The translations under genes and the position numbers were made by a program. The notes beneath the pieces are model-generated. The model saw only the letters and a program-made list of their open reading frames with translations, did no database searches and had not been told where the DNA came from. Below are positions 44,111 through 53,169 of a stretch of DNA of 64,000 nucleotides, piece by piece. The DNA is from Candidatus Zhuqueibacterota bacterium (lineage in GTDB: Bacteria > Zhuqueibacterota > Zhuqueibacteria > Oceanimicrobiales > Oceanimicrobiaceae). The stretch is taken from NCBI GenBank assembly GCA_029261995.1, contig JAJDAF010000016.1:40381-104380 (forward strand), given 5' to 3'. Within the stretch, counting starts at the first letter, position 1. The number at the start of each line of letters is the position of its first letter.

Positions 44111-45214
44111 ATGGCTAAAGTCATACTTCGAAATGTGAGCAAGCAGTACGGCCGCGATGCTACGGCCGTCCAGGATTTTAATCTCGAGATTCAGGACAAG
44201 GAATTTGTTGTTCTGGTCGGGCCGTCGGGATGCGGCAAATCCACCACTCTCCGAATGGTCGCCGGCCTGGAAAGCATCAGTTCAGGCGAACTTGTGATTG
44301 GTGACAAAGTGGTAAACGAGGTTCAGCCCAAGCACCGTGACATCGCCATGGTTTTCCAGAATTACGCCCTTTATCCGCATATGACGGTCTATGAAAACAT
44401 GGCCTTCGGGCTGAAGCTGCGCAAAGTCCCGAAAGGTGAGATCAAAGACCGTGTGGACAATGCCGCAAGCATTCTGGGAATTACCGAGCTGCTTGACCGC
44501 AAACCCAAAGCGCTTTCCGGCGGGCAGCGCCAGCGGGTTGCGCTCGGGCGGGCTATCGTGCGCGAGCCAAAGGTCTTCCTGTTTGACGAGCCGCTCTCCA
44601 ATCTGGACGCCAAATTGCGCGCCCAGATGCGGACCGAGATTGCCAAATTGCACTCGCGTCTGCGCACCACCATGATTTATGTGACGCACGACCAAATCGA
44701 AGCGATGACCCTGGGTGAGCGCATTGTGGTTATGAAGGATGGCATCATTCAACAGGTCGATACACCCTTGAACTTGTATCGCAGGCCTGAAAACAAGTTT
44801 GTGGCCGGCTTTATCGGCACGCCGGCCATGAACCTGTTTCCTGGAACTCTGGTGCGAGACGGTGGGCTGAAGTTTGAAGCTGATGAACTTAGCTTGAATC
44901 TCCCCGAACAGTTGACGCATGGGCTAGCAGGGCACGCGGGCAAACAGGTGTTTTTCGGAATCCGTCCTGACGATGTGAAGGAAGTAGGCGCGGGTCCGGA
45001 TTCAACCAGCCAGTGTACGATAGAGCTGACGGTACAGTCGGTCGAGCCCATGGGAAGCGAGACAATTTTACATGGCACGGTCGGCTCCGTTGCCTTGGTT
45101 GCCCGCGTTGGGGCTGATTTGAATGTGCAGGTCGGCGCTTGTTGCAACTTGAATTTGGATCTGTCGAAGGCCCATTTTTTTGATGGTGAAAGTGAGAAAA
45201 GCTTATTCAGCTAG
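44111..45214 (+). CDS. ABC sugar transporter ATP-binding protein, MalK/UgpC/MsmK type
   Basis: This 367-residue ATPase has Walker [10 protein letters not shown] (37-45), signature LSGGQ (135-139), Walker B FLFDE (156-160) and a TOBE/MalK regulatory domain (about 240-360, PAMNLFPG and GIRPDDV). It is the missing ATPase for the permeases at 33108-34803, though 9 kb of enzyme genes lie between. Such ATPases can serve several CUT1 transporters. It is the last gene of the co-directional run. Confidence 0.95.
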   Translation: MAKVILRNVSKQYGRDATAVQDFNLEIQDKEFVVLVGPSGCGKSTTLRMVAGLESISSGELVIGDKVVNEVQPKHRDIAMVFQNYALYPHMTVYENMAFGLKLRKVPKGEIKDRVDNAASILGITELLDRKPKALSGGQRQRVALGRAIVREPKVFLFDEPLSNLDAKLRAQMRTEIAKLHSRLRTTMIYVTHDQIEAMTLGERIVVMKDGIIQQVDTPLNLYRRPENKFVAGFIGTPAMNLFPGTLVRDGGLKFEADELSLNLPEQLTHGLAGHAGKQVFFGIRPDDVKEVGAGPDSTSQCTIELTVQSVEPMGSETILHGTVGSVALVARVGADLNVQVGACCNLNLDLSKAHFFDGESEKSLFS

Positions 45215-45640
45215 CCTGATGACCGTGCGTAGAGAACCCGTCTAGCTCCCGATTGAAGGACGACCGCCCACTTTCACCAGGCAACCATTCTGCCGTAGAC
45301 GTTTACCACCCACACGTCTCTTGAATTCTCAAGAAACCAAGCGAAGATACGCCGCGCAATGCGTTTGTCTGTGTGGCATTATAGCGCTTCGCAAATTTCT
45401 ATTTGCGTGTTGTTGAAACTGGGCGTACCTTGTTACCACCGATTGATTGCAGGAAGCCACTAAATAACCAAATAGGGTGATCTTACCGCATGCGGTGGTT
45501 TCTGCCGCGCTGAACCAGCCGCAAGATTTGGTTCATAGGAACGTAAGAGTAGTAATATCAATTGTCTAAAACTCCACGATTTTTTGGCCTGAATTTTGAT
45601 TGCGTGTCAGGGTGTTCTGGAAGTAAAAAGGACAAGGTTT
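45215..45640. other. Intergenic region with palindrome
   Basis: The 426 bases before the sigma54-activator gene hold no convincing ORF. One perfect 12-bp palindrome, ACCGCATGCGGT, lies at 45485-45496 and could be an operator. An AT-rich stretch follows at 45540-45600. I looked for a -24/-12 GG-GC pair and found none with correct spacing. Confidence 0.5.
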
Positions 45641-47536
45641 ATGGATAAGAAGAACAGTAGCAAATCAGAGCCCCGACGAGGCGACCTGCAAGCTCAAGCC
45701 GGCAGCGATCTTCTCCGCACAATTGTCGAGGGCGTCGCCCCGGTTATCGGCCAGGAGTTCTTTCGCGGCCTGGTTCGTAGCTTGTCAGAAGCACTGCGCG
45801 TCAAATGCGCCTATGTCGCCGAATTGAATGAGGACCAGACGCGGTTGCGGCTTTTGGCATTTTGGGGAGGAGAAAACTTCCTGGATGATTTTGAGTGTGA
45901 TCTGTCAGTCTCCCCATGTGGCAAAGTAACCACCGGGGAAACCTACTATTGTCAGGAGAGTATTCAGTCTGAGTTTCCGAACGATGCGAGTTTGTCCAAT
46001 CTCAAGATCGAAAGTGGGTTAGTCATTCCTCTTGCAGCTAACGGTGGCGCAATCCTGGGTGTCCTCGCGGTTTTCGATGACAAGCCGATGGAAATCCCGG
46101 CAGATGACCTCGCGATAGTGAACATATTTGCAGGGCGAGCCAAGGCTGAGTTGGAGAGAGAAATTGCCGAGGAGGCACACAAACGTATCGACTCCCGACT
46201 TAATCGCATCCTGGCAACTGCAATGGACGCGATCATCACAATAGACGATAGTTATCAGGTTTTCATTTTCAATCAATCCGCAGAGAGTATTTTTCACCAT
46301 CCCGCCAAGGAAGTGCTCGGGCATTCTTTCGAACGCTTTCTGACCATCAAATTCAGACGGTTATTTGAGCAATATGTCGTATCCTGTCAAAAGAAGAAGG
46401 AACTCGTTTGTTATGTTTGGGCCTCTGAAGGGATTACCGCCCGCCGCGCCAATGGCGACGAGTTTCCCTTTGAAGGGACCATCTCGCTCGCTGTGGAAGC
46501 AGATAGGAAGTATTACACGATTATCCTGCGGGACATAAGTGAAAGAGTCCGCGCGCAGGGCGAGATTCAAAGGCTGCTGATCGAAAAAGAATACCTTCAA
46601 GAGGAAATCAATGACCAGCACAACCTTGACGAGATGGTAGGCCAAAGTCCCACGTTTGTTAGGATCCTGGAGAATGTCGAGAAGGTCGCCGTTACCGATA
46701 CCCCGGTTCTTATCACTGGCGAGACTGGCACTGGCAAGGAATTGATCGCTCACAGGGTTCATAAGCTTAGCAAGCGCGGTGAGCGTGCACTCATAAAAGT
46801 TAACACGGCCGCGCTGCCTGCCAGTTTGGTCGAAAGCGAATTCTTTGGACACGAGAAAGGCGCATTTACCGGCGCTGTGAATCGCAAGCTGGGTCGGTTT
46901 GAGTTAGCAGACGGCGGCACGATATTCCTGGATGAGATAGGAGATGTTCCGCTCGATGTGCAGGTCAAGCTGCTACGCGTTCTGCAAGAAAACGAGTTTG
47001 AGCGGGTCGGCGGAGCCGAGACGAAAAAGGTCAACGCACGCCTGATTGCCGCCACCAATCGTGACTTGGATGAGGCTGTTGCCGATGGTGGATTCAGGGA
47101 TGATCTGTTTTACAGATTGAATGTCTTCCCCATTCATGTTCTGCCGCTACGCGAACGTTCGGAAGATATCCCCATGCTTGTTCACTATTTCATTGGCAAG
47201 CACAAAAACCGGCTTGGCGTGGCGTACAAGAAGGTCGATGATAAGACCATGGACCGGCTTGTTCAATATCGCTGGCCCGGCAACATCCGCGAACTCTCCA
47301 ACGTCATCGAAAGAGCGATGATCATTTCTACCGGTTCCAGGCTTGTTGTTGAACTCAAGGAGAGTCCCGTCAAGAGCGCTTCAGCCAAAATGGAGGATGT
47401 TGAGCGTAATCATATTCTCAGCGTCCTGCATGAAACCAATTGGGTGGTTAATGGCCCGAGGGGCGCCGCGCAAATCCTGGATATACATCCCAATACCCTA
47501 CGAAATCGCATGAAGAAATTGCAGATCGCTCGGTAA
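45641..47536 (+). CDS. Sigma54-dependent transcriptional activator with GAF and PAS sensor domains
   Basis: This 631-residue activator has a GAF domain (about 20-170), a PAS domain (about 180-305, AMDAIITIDDSYQVFIFNQ), the AAA+ domain (about 325-560) and a Fis-type helix-turn-helix (about 588-631, GAAQILDIHPNTLRNRMKKL). Essential motifs are intact: Walker A GETGTGKE (about 360), GAFTGA that contacts sigma54 (about 406) and Walker B IFLDEIGD. The start ATG 45641 has AAGGACAAGG upstream; the frame from 45596 is not needed. There is no receiver domain, so it senses a ligand directly. Target genes are not evident in the window. Confidence 0.93.
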   Translation: MDKKNSSKSEPRRGDLQAQAGSDLLRTIVEGVAPVIGQEFFRGLVRSLSEALRVKCAYVAELNEDQTRLRLLAFWGGENFLDDFECDLSVSPCGKVTTGETYYCQESIQSEFPNDASLSNLKIESGLVIPLAANGGAILGVLAVFDDKPMEIPADDLAIVNIFAGRAKAELEREIAEEAHKRIDSRLNRILATAMDAIITIDDSYQVFIFNQSAESIFHHPAKEVLGHSFERFLTIKFRRLFEQYVVSCQKKKELVCYVWASEGITARRANGDEFPFEGTISLAVEADRKYYTIILRDISERVRAQGEIQRLLIEKEYLQEEINDQHNLDEMVGQSPTFVRILENVEKVAVTDTPVLITGETGTGKELIAHRVHKLSKRGERALIKVNTAALPASLVESEFFGHEKGAFTGAVNRKLGRFELADGGTIFLDEIGDVPLDVQVKLLRVLQENEFERVGGAETKKVNARLIAATNRDLDEAVADGGFRDDLFYRLNVFPIHVLPLRERSEDIPMLVHYFIGKHKNRLGVAYKKVDDKTMDRLVQYRWPGNIRELSNVIERAMIISTGSRLVVELKESPVKSASAKMEDVERNHILSVLHETNWVVNGPRGAAQILDIHPNTLRNRMKKLQIAR

Positions 47537-47696
47537 GAGAGTCGCTCTTCGCCTATTTGGGCGCTCACATTTTCCTAATCCACTGATTACTGCAGTAGGC
47601 TTATTGCCGCTCCGCGATAGCCCGGTTCTTGTGCCTTTGCGGTGTTGTTGACACTTGCCTGGTCGGGATCTGACTCAAATCGACGATGGGTTGTGG

Positions 47697-47934
47697 TAGC
47701 ATATGGCTGTGATGAGCGGCCTTGAAGCGGTCGCGGCCATCCGGCGAATATCCGGGCTGGAAAAAATCCCATCATCGCAGCTTCGGCCAGCGTCCTGCGC
47801 GAAGACCAGGAGCAGAGCCGGCTGGCTGTGATGGCTTTCTGCCGAAGCCGGTGCCGTTGGATGCACTCGAGGTGATACTTCAAACCCATCTGAGGCTCGA
47901 TTGGATTTGTGTGGCGAGAGACGGCAAAGGTTGA
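47697..47934 (+). pseudogene. Relic of a response-regulator receiver domain (hybrid kinase C-terminus)
   Basis: Three frames together spell the second half of a receiver domain: MAVMSGLEAVAAIRRI in frame one, PIIAASASVLREDQEQSRLA in frame two, then GCDGFLPKPVPLDALEVILQ in frame three. The order matches hybrid sensor kinases (MPVMDGLEA, then AVSASV, then GCDDFLPKPV). Two single-base losses, near the A-run at 47761-47766 and around 47820, destroy the frame. The 5' part including the phosphorylated Asp is gone. It has no function as a protein. Confidence 0.72.
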
Positions 47935-48041
47935 GAGTTGATAGATTTGAGGAAACAAATCGAATAAACTCAGCCACGGATTTACACCGATAACACGGAT
48001 GATGTTGAGCATATGAAAAAACAACTGATTCTCTCAAAACA

Positions 48042-48122
48042 GCCCCAAAGGGGCGGCACACAATAGCCCAGGACAACGCCCTGGGTAACGATAGGCCCAG
48101 GAAGCCAAAGCCCCAGCGGGGC
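48042..48122. repeat. Cluster of three GC-rich hairpins (REP-like element)
   Basis: Three short palindromes follow one another: GCCCC-AAA-GGGGC (48042-48054), CCCAGG-N7-CCTGGG (48067-48085) and GCCCC-AGC-GGGGC (48110-48122). Spacing is about 12-24 bases. The texture (GCCCTGGG, AGCCCCAGCGGGGCGA) matches repeat elements seen in many copies in environmental bacterial genomes. Only one copy is present in this window, so repetition elsewhere is unproven. Confidence 0.6.
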
Positions 48123-48161
48123 GAAAAATTGTTAAATCTCCGTTATATCCACGTTGATCGC

Positions 48162-48189
48162 TTGCACATGCGCATTATGCTTCTATATT
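48162..48189 (+). promoter_or_regulatory. Promoter candidate upstream of the tandem-repeat ORF
   Basis: TTGCAC (48162-48167) and TATATT (48184-48189) are separated by 16 bases. It lies about 105 bases before the ATG of the repeat ORF at 48295. Confidence 0.38.
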
Positions 48190-48294
48190 AGAATAAGTCG
48201 TAGCAAATCAGTCACCCAACAGTCGCCCACGGACTCCTACATATCCAAGTCCGAGTCAGCATGAAAACAGCGATGGGTTGGTCGGGAGGTGTTC

Positions 48295-49068
48295 ATGTTC
48301 AAAGCAGTGCCAGGATTTTATGCAAGCCGCCGGATGTCATCCCGCTCCGCAAAGCAGGTGCAGGGCTGTTGCCGCGCCGGGTCTGACACTCCGAAGGATT
48401 TTCAAGCAGCACGCCAGGTGCCGCGGGACAGTCGCAAGCGCCCAGCGTCGGCTAACCAGAGGCGGTCAGGGTGTTGCACACTCTTTGAAATGCCAAACCA
48501 GATATTGTTTGGCTCCCCAAGAAATTTAGAAGTGCCAGACAAGACCTTGCTCGGCTCCCCCAAAACTGTAGAGGTGCCGACCACGACCTGGTTTGGCCAC
48601 CAAAAAAGCTTGGACCTGCCTGACAGGCCCATACCGGCAAGCTCAACGAGTTCAGATCTGCCTGACAAGCTCATACCGGCAAGCTCAACGAGTTCAGATC
48701 TGCCTGACAAGCTCATACCAGCAAGCTCAACCAATTCAGATCTGCTTGACCGGATCCGGTCAGGGGGCTGCAAATTTTTTCAATCGCCTAACCAGACCTT
48801 GTTTGGCCATCCCAAGAATCCGGAGGTCGTTGACAAGCTCCTACTCTCAAGCTCAAAGGATTCAGATTTGCCTGAACGGCTCAGGTCAGGTCGTTACGCG
48901 TTTCTTGTCATGCAAAACAAAGTTTGCCTGACTCCCGAAAAATGCCTGGCGTGGGCGACAAGGAGGTGCAGGCAGCCGCAAAGGAATTCGGGTACCCGCA
49001 TTGCCAATCATGCGGGGCCTGCCCAAGTTGAGTTCTATATAACGCGAGCACATCGACGGTATTCATGA
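48295..49068 (+). CDS. Protein composed of 14-residue tandem repeats, unknown function
   Basis: I do not recognise this 257-residue protein. ATG 48295 has GGGAGG five bases upstream. From about residue 10 to the end the sequence can be set in 14-residue units with no gap. Examples are VPDKTLLGSPKTVE, LPDKLIPASSTSSD (three near copies), LLDRIRSGGCKFFQ and SPNQTLFGHPKNPE. The pattern is hydrophobic-P-D/N-K/Q/R-x-L/I, then G/S at 7-9, K/T at 11, hydrophobic at 13 and E/D/Q at 14. No signal peptide or membrane segment is seen. Because 42 is divisible by three, other frames also stay open, so it may be a non-coding minisatellite that happens to be open. Start signals favour a gene. Confidence 0.45.
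   Translation: MFKAVPGFYASRRMSSRSAKQVQGCCRAGSDTPKDFQAARQVPRDSRKRPASANQRRSGCCTLFEMPNQILFGSPRNLEVPDKTLLGSPKTVEVPTTTWFGHQKSLDLPDRPIPASSTSSDLPDKLIPASSTSSDLPDKLIPASSTNSDLLDRIRSGGCKFFQSPNQTLFGHPKNPEVVDKLLLSSSKDSDLPERLRSGRYAFLVMQNKVCLTPEKCLAWATRRCRQPQRNSGTRIANHAGPAQVEFYITRAHRRYS
48450..48953. repeat. 42-bp tandem repeat array (about 12 clear units)
   Basis: Units begin at 48450, 48492, 48534, 48576, 48618, 48660, 48702, 48744, 48786, 48828, 48870 and 48912, each exactly 42 bases. Units at 48618, 48660 and 48702 are nearly identical (GCCTGACAAGCTCATACC and AAGCTCAACGAGTTCAGATC). The others diverge and fall into at least two types, one with TTGTTTGGC-like centres. Degenerate units continue on both sides. 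There are no unique spacers, so it is not a CRISPR array. Confidence 0.9.
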
Positions 49069-49133
49069 ATATTGGCGGTGCTGCTTTGACCAAGTAGGGT
49101 CATTTTGTTCACATCTTAACATGGAGGTACATC

Positions 49134-49857
49134 ATGAAGTCCTTTCCATCAAGCATTCTCTCAGCAGACGAGGTCTACACCTCAGCCGAGCGTCTCGACC
49201 AGGTCCTGGCGAGCACCCTCCCCGATGATGTCTTTGTCAGCAGCGTGCGGCCGGTGTTGCGTAGCCACATCGACGAGCTGGCGCAGGGGCAACCTGAGCG
49301 AGCATACCGCTCTGCTGGCCGTAAGGGATGACTCACGCGATGGTGCGTTTGTCGGCTTGCGTGATTTTGTCAAGGCTTTTGTCAGCAGCGGGAGTCCCGA
49401 AAAGGCGGCAGCCGGCGAGCTGCTGGTGGAGATTTTTCGCAGCCGCGGCTGGTCGATCTTCAGCCTGGGCTACAGTGCGGAGACCTCACAACTCAACGTG
49501 CTGGTCAATGACCTGGAGACGCCGGAGGCGCAAGCGGCCCTGACCACCATTGGCGCCACAGTCTGGCTTGACGATTTGAAAACGGCGCAAGGCGAATTCG
49601 AAACGGCCTACCAGGAAAAGGTGGCCGCGCAAGCTGGTGAAGATTACCAGCCCATCCGAGACGGGCGCAGACAGGTCGCACGCTATGTGGCGGCCCTGTT
49701 GAGTTATGTTGACCTTCAGAGCGATCTCAATCCAGTCCAGTTTGGACCCGTCGTCGATAAAATCGACGAGGTGATTGTGGATGTGGTGACCGTGGCCCGC
49801 GCCCGCCGCACCCGCGGCGGCAATGAAGGGGACGAAGGAACACTCCCGGCGGTCTAA
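49134..49857 (+). pseudogene. DUF6261-like protein gene with a frameshift
   Basis: The first frame begins at ATG 49134 with GGAGG upstream (MKSFPSSILSADEVYTSAER to HIDELAQ). It shifts at a GGGG run (49286-49289) into the second frame, which continues GNLSEHTALLAVRDDSRDGA and runs to the stop at 49857. Together they give about 240 residues. Features such as RDDSRDGAFVGLRDFVKAF, LNVLVNDLETPEAQAALTTI and WLDDLKTAQGEFE resemble the DUF6261 family known mainly from Bacteroidota. Removing one G restores the frame, so this could be a sequencing error or a recent mutation. The function of the family is unknown. Confidence 0.6.
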
Positions 49858-49908
49858 AGGAAGTGACTGCACGCCGGTTCAAGAACTGACAAGAGTTCCT
49901 TGCTTGCA

Positions 49909-49940
49909 AGCGCTCGCCGTGTTTGGCGGGCGCTTTGCTG
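49909..49940 (+). terminator. Terminator-like hairpin after the DUF6261-like gene
   Basis: AGCGCTCGCC (49909-49918) pairs with GGCGGGCGCT (49925-49934), with one T-G pair and a six-base loop. Outer bases GCA/TGC extend it with a bulge. TTTGCTGTT follows, a weak T-rich tail. Confidence 0.55.
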
Positions 49941-50460
49941 TTCCTAGCTCTCGTACAATAAACCCTACAAGATTGTTTCTTTCCAAACAGTCCCCACGGC
50001 CGGCACTGTTAGTGCCGCGTCTCGCAGGTGCGCCTGCCAATTCTCCCAAACTTCCAAGTCCCGGGAATCCAAAAACATCATACTGTGGGCCTTTTGCGGG
50101 ATGACGCTCGAAAAGGCCGTAATTGAATGCATTCGTGAGCCCCGCCCACGCTAACAGGATTTCACGGTGCCGGCCGTGGTTGTTGTTTTTGGGCTGAGGA
50201 CCATGTTTGGATCTCGCCGGAAAACCATCGTATTTGGTTGAATGTCACCGTATTCGGTTGGATGCCTGCCGCTTCGACTTGCGCATCAAGAACATTTAAG
50301 GCCTTAAAAGACAGCACTGTAAGTGCAGGAACGAATCGTTGGCATGTCATTTGTTTAGGGAGGCTGTCGTGTTTACGGCATTCTAACATTCATGCCTGGT
50401 AGAATATTGCTGGAATAGCCGCTGCAGTTCTCTAGTTAGCGCTCTAGATAACAAACCTAA
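49941..50460. other. Non-coding stretch with small repeats
   Basis: No gene is supported in these 520 bases. A perfect hairpin CGGCACT-GTT-AGTGCCG lies at 50001-50017. A roughly 21-bp direct repeat (CCATCGTATTTGGTTGAATG at 50225-50244, CACCGTATTCGGTTGGATGC at 50246-50265) follows. GCACTGTAAGTGC near 50320 echoes the first hairpin. It looks like decayed repeat-rich spacer and must also hold the promoter of the GH63 gene. Confidence 0.5.
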
Positions 50461-53142
50461 ATGAGAAAGCGGAATATGACAACCGAAAAAAAACGACTAG
50501 CGGAATCAAAATCAGATCATGCTGCCTGGAAAAAATGGGGACCCTACCTAACGGAGCGGCAATGGGGAACAGTGAGAGAAGATTACAGCGCGTTTGGCAA
50601 TGCCTGGGAACACGTCACCCATGACATGGCGCGCAGCAAGGCTTATCGCTGGGGTGAAGAAGGAATTGCAGGGATTTGTGATGAGAAGCAGATTCTTTGT
50701 TTCTCGGTGGCTTTGTGGAATGGCAAGGATCCTATCCTCAAGGAGCGAATCTTCGGGCTGACCGGCAATGAAGGTAACCACGGTGAAGATGTTAAGGAGT
50801 ACTATTACTACCTGGACAGCACGCCGACTCACTCATATATGAAAATGCTCTACAAGTATCCGCAGCAGGAGTTCCCCTATTCATCCCTGGTTGAAGAGAA
50901 CGCTCGACGCGGAAAAGGAGATCCCGAGTTTGAACTGATTGACACCGGGATTTTTGATGACGACCGCTATTTTGATGTGTTTGTGGAATATGCCAAGGCT
51001 GATTCCGAAGATATTCTGATTCGCGTCACTGCGCACAACCGAGGGCCGGAAGAGGCCGCGCTCAACCTTCTGCCACAAGTCTGGTTTCGCAATTCCTGGT
51101 CCTGGGGCGCCGATGGGCGTAAGCCGAATATGACAAAAGCCGGTAGCAATGCGGTTTTGATTGAGCATGCTGATCTGGGGAAGATACAGCTTTATTGCGA
51201 TGGTCATCCGGAGTTGCTTTTCTGTGACAACGAAACCAATGCCAACCGACTTTACGGGGCCGAGAATGTCAAGGGTTATTTCAAGGATGGCATCAATGAT
51301 TATCTCGTTCACGGCGCAAAAAAGGCCGTCAACCCGAAACAGACGGGAACCAAGGCTGCCGCCAACTACAAGCTCAAAATTTCTCCCGGAAAGTCGGTCG
51401 AGCTTCGACTGCGCCTCAGCAAATCCAACCATGCAAAACCATTCCAGCAGTTTGATGAGGTTTTCTCGGCTCGCCTGAAGGAGGCAGATGAATTCTACGA
51501 AGAGCTGCAACACGGAATCAAGAACGAGGACGAGCGCAATGTGCAACGTCAAGCGTTTGCCGGGATGCTTTGGTCGAAGCAGTTCTACTATTACGATGTC
51601 AGTGAGTGGATCAATGGCGATCCCGGCCAACCCGAGCCCCCGGCGGTAAGGAAAAACGGTCGAAATCGCGAGTGGCAGCATCTCAACAATGCAGATATCA
51701 TCTCGATGCCGGATAAATGGGAATATCCCTGGTATGCGGCTTGGGATCTGGCATTTCACTGCATTCCACTGTCCACGGTGGACACGGAGTTTGCAAAAGA
51801 ACAGCTTCTTCTGCTCACCCGCGAGTGGTACATGCACCCAAACGGTCAACTGCCGGCGTATGAATGGGCGTTCGGCGACGTAAATCCTCCGGTGCATGCC
51901 TGGGCCACGTGGCGGGTCTTCAAGATCGATCAGAAGCAAAACAACTGCGAAGGCGACCTCGACTTCCTTGAGCGCGTTTTCCACAAACTCCTGCTCAATT
52001 TTACCTGGTGGGTCAATCGTAAGGATGGCGACGGCAACAATATCTTTCAGGGCGGATTCCTGGGGTTGGACAATATCGGCGTTTTCGACCGCAGTTCCGA
52101 ACTCCCCACGGGCGGTCATATCGACCAATCCGATGGCACCAGTTGGATGGCCATGTTCTCCCTGAACATGATGCGGATAGCCTTGGAGCTGTCGCTCACC
52201 AAGCCGATTTACCAGGATATGGCGACGAAGTTTCTCGAACACTTCTTTTACATCGCCGGGGCCATGACCAACAGTGGCGGTGAAGGCATTGACCTATGGG
52301 ATGATGAAGATGAGTTTTATTACGACACGCTGCACTGTCCCAACGGTAATCTGATTAGACTCAAGATTCATTCCATGGTCGGCCTGATTCCCATGTTTGC
52401 CGTTGAGACGCTCGAGCCGGATTTCCTTGAAAAGGTTCCAGAATTCAAGGAAAGACTTGAGTGGTTTCTCAAACATCGAACAGACTTGGCTAGTCTCGTA
52501 TCGCGATGGCATGAGCCTGGTGCAGGTGAGCGGAGACTACTTTCTTTGCTACGCGGCCATCGCATGAAAAAGCTCTTAAAGCGGATGTTGGATGAGACAG
52601 AGTTCCTTTCCGACTATGGTGTGCGCGCCCTGTCGAAGTTTCATCAGGACCAGCCTTATGTTTTTCAGACAAACGGTGAGGAATTCAAAGTCACCTATCA
52701 ACCCGGTGAATCTGATACGGGTTTATTTGGTGGCAATTCGAATTGGCGCGGCCCGATCTGGTTTCCGGTCAATTTTCTCATTATCGAATCGCTGCAGAAG
52801 TTTCACCACTACTACGGTGATGACTTCAAGGTCGAGTGTCCCACGGGTTCCGGCAACTATGCCACTATTCTTGAAGTTGCCAACGAGTTGAGCAACCGCC
52901 TGGCCCGCCTTTTCACCAGAGATGAAAACGGAAGACGTCCCGTATTTGGAGGTAATGATAAGCTTCAGACTGACCCGCATTTCCGCGACTATGTATTGTT
53001 TTATGAGTACTTTCACGGCGATAGCGGCCGAGGCGTGGGGGCATCACACCAAACCGGATGGACCGGTGTCGTCGCGAAATTGCTCCAGCCCAGACGGCCT
53101 GAAAAGAAGAAGCAGAGTAAGACAGCCACAAAGAGACGATAA
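50461..53142 (+). CDS. GH63-family glucosidase-like enzyme
   Basis: This 893-residue protein belongs to the bacterial GH63 (MGH1-like/YgjK-like) group. The N-terminal beta-sandwich (about 20-360; [20 protein letters not shown]) is followed by an (alpha/alpha)6 barrel (about 380-875). The barrel carries [28 protein letters not shown] and [18 protein letters not shown]. Family members release glucose from alpha-glucosides, mannosylglycerate or glucosylglycerate. There is no signal peptide, so cytosolic. ATG 50461 and ATG 50476 are both possible; neither has a strong ribosome site. It heads the glucose-metabolism cluster. Confidence 0.85.
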   Translation: MRKRNMTTEKKRLAESKSDHAAWKKWGPYLTERQWGTVREDYSAFGNAWEHVTHDMARSKAYRWGEEGIAGICDEKQILCFSVALWNGKDPILKERIFGLTGNEGNHGEDVKEYYYYLDSTPTHSYMKMLYKYPQQEFPYSSLVEENARRGKGDPEFELIDTGIFDDDRYFDVFVEYAKADSEDILIRVTAHNRGPEEAALNLLPQVWFRNSWSWGADGRKPNMTKAGSNAVLIEHADLGKIQLYCDGHPELLFCDNETNANRLYGAENVKGYFKDGINDYLVHGAKKAVNPKQTGTKAAANYKLKISPGKSVELRLRLSKSNHAKPFQQFDEVFSARLKEADEFYEELQHGIKNEDERNVQRQAFAGMLWSKQFYYYDVSEWINGDPGQPEPPAVRKNGRNREWQHLNNADIISMPDKWEYPWYAAWDLAFHCIPLSTVDTEFAKEQLLLLTREWYMHPNGQLPAYEWAFGDVNPPVHAWATWRVFKIDQKQNNCEGDLDFLERVFHKLLLNFTWWVNRKDGDGNNIFQGGFLGLDNIGVFDRSSELPTGGHIDQSDGTSWMAMFSLNMMRIALELSLTKPIYQDMATKFLEHFFYIAGAMTNSGGEGIDLWDDEDEFYYDTLHCPNGNLIRLKIHSMVGLIPMFAVETLEPDFLEKVPEFKERLEWFLKHRTDLASLVSRWHEPGAGERRLLSLLRGHRMKKLLKRMLDETEFLSDYGVRALSKFHQDQPYVFQTNGEEFKVTYQPGESDTGLFGGNSNWRGPIWFPVNFLIIESLQKFHHYYGDDFKVECPTGSGNYATILEVANELSNRLARLFTRDENGRRPVFGGNDKLQTDPHFRDYVLFYEYFHGDSGRGVGASHQTGWTGVVAKLLQPRRPEKKKQSKTATKRR

Positions 53143-53169
53143 ACACAGAATTGAAAGGATAGTCATAAG

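Larger units (their letters stand above)
47935..48294. other. Non-coding stretch with dispersed-repeat character
   Basis: The stretch begins with sequence of the type CAGCCACGGATTTACACCGA, a motif common in dispersed bacterial repeats. It continues with three hairpins (48042-48122) and a promoter candidate (48162-48189). No gene is supported. Confidence 0.5.

Noticed and set aside
45370..45610. Sigma54 (-24/-12) promoter before the activator gene
   Set aside because: TGGC at about 45372 and about 45587 have no GC doublet at the required 12-base distance from GG.
47587..48076. Minus-strand ORFs over the receiver relic and hairpin region
   Set aside because: The plus strand shows the receiver-domain fossil; the minus-strand frames pass through hairpins and show no family.
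48593..48931. Alternative frames of the repeat array as genes
   Set aside because: All frames stay open because the unit is 42 bp; only the frame starting at 48295 has a proper ribosome site and keeps a residue pattern in diverged units.
48450..48953. CRISPR array
   Set aside because: The 42-bp units are contiguous with no unique spacers, differ from each other and have no cas genes nearby; this is a tandem repeat.
50881..52242. 453-residue minus-strand ORF inside the GH63 gene
   Set aside because: It is a shadow of the real gene, with no recognisable motifs or ribosome site.
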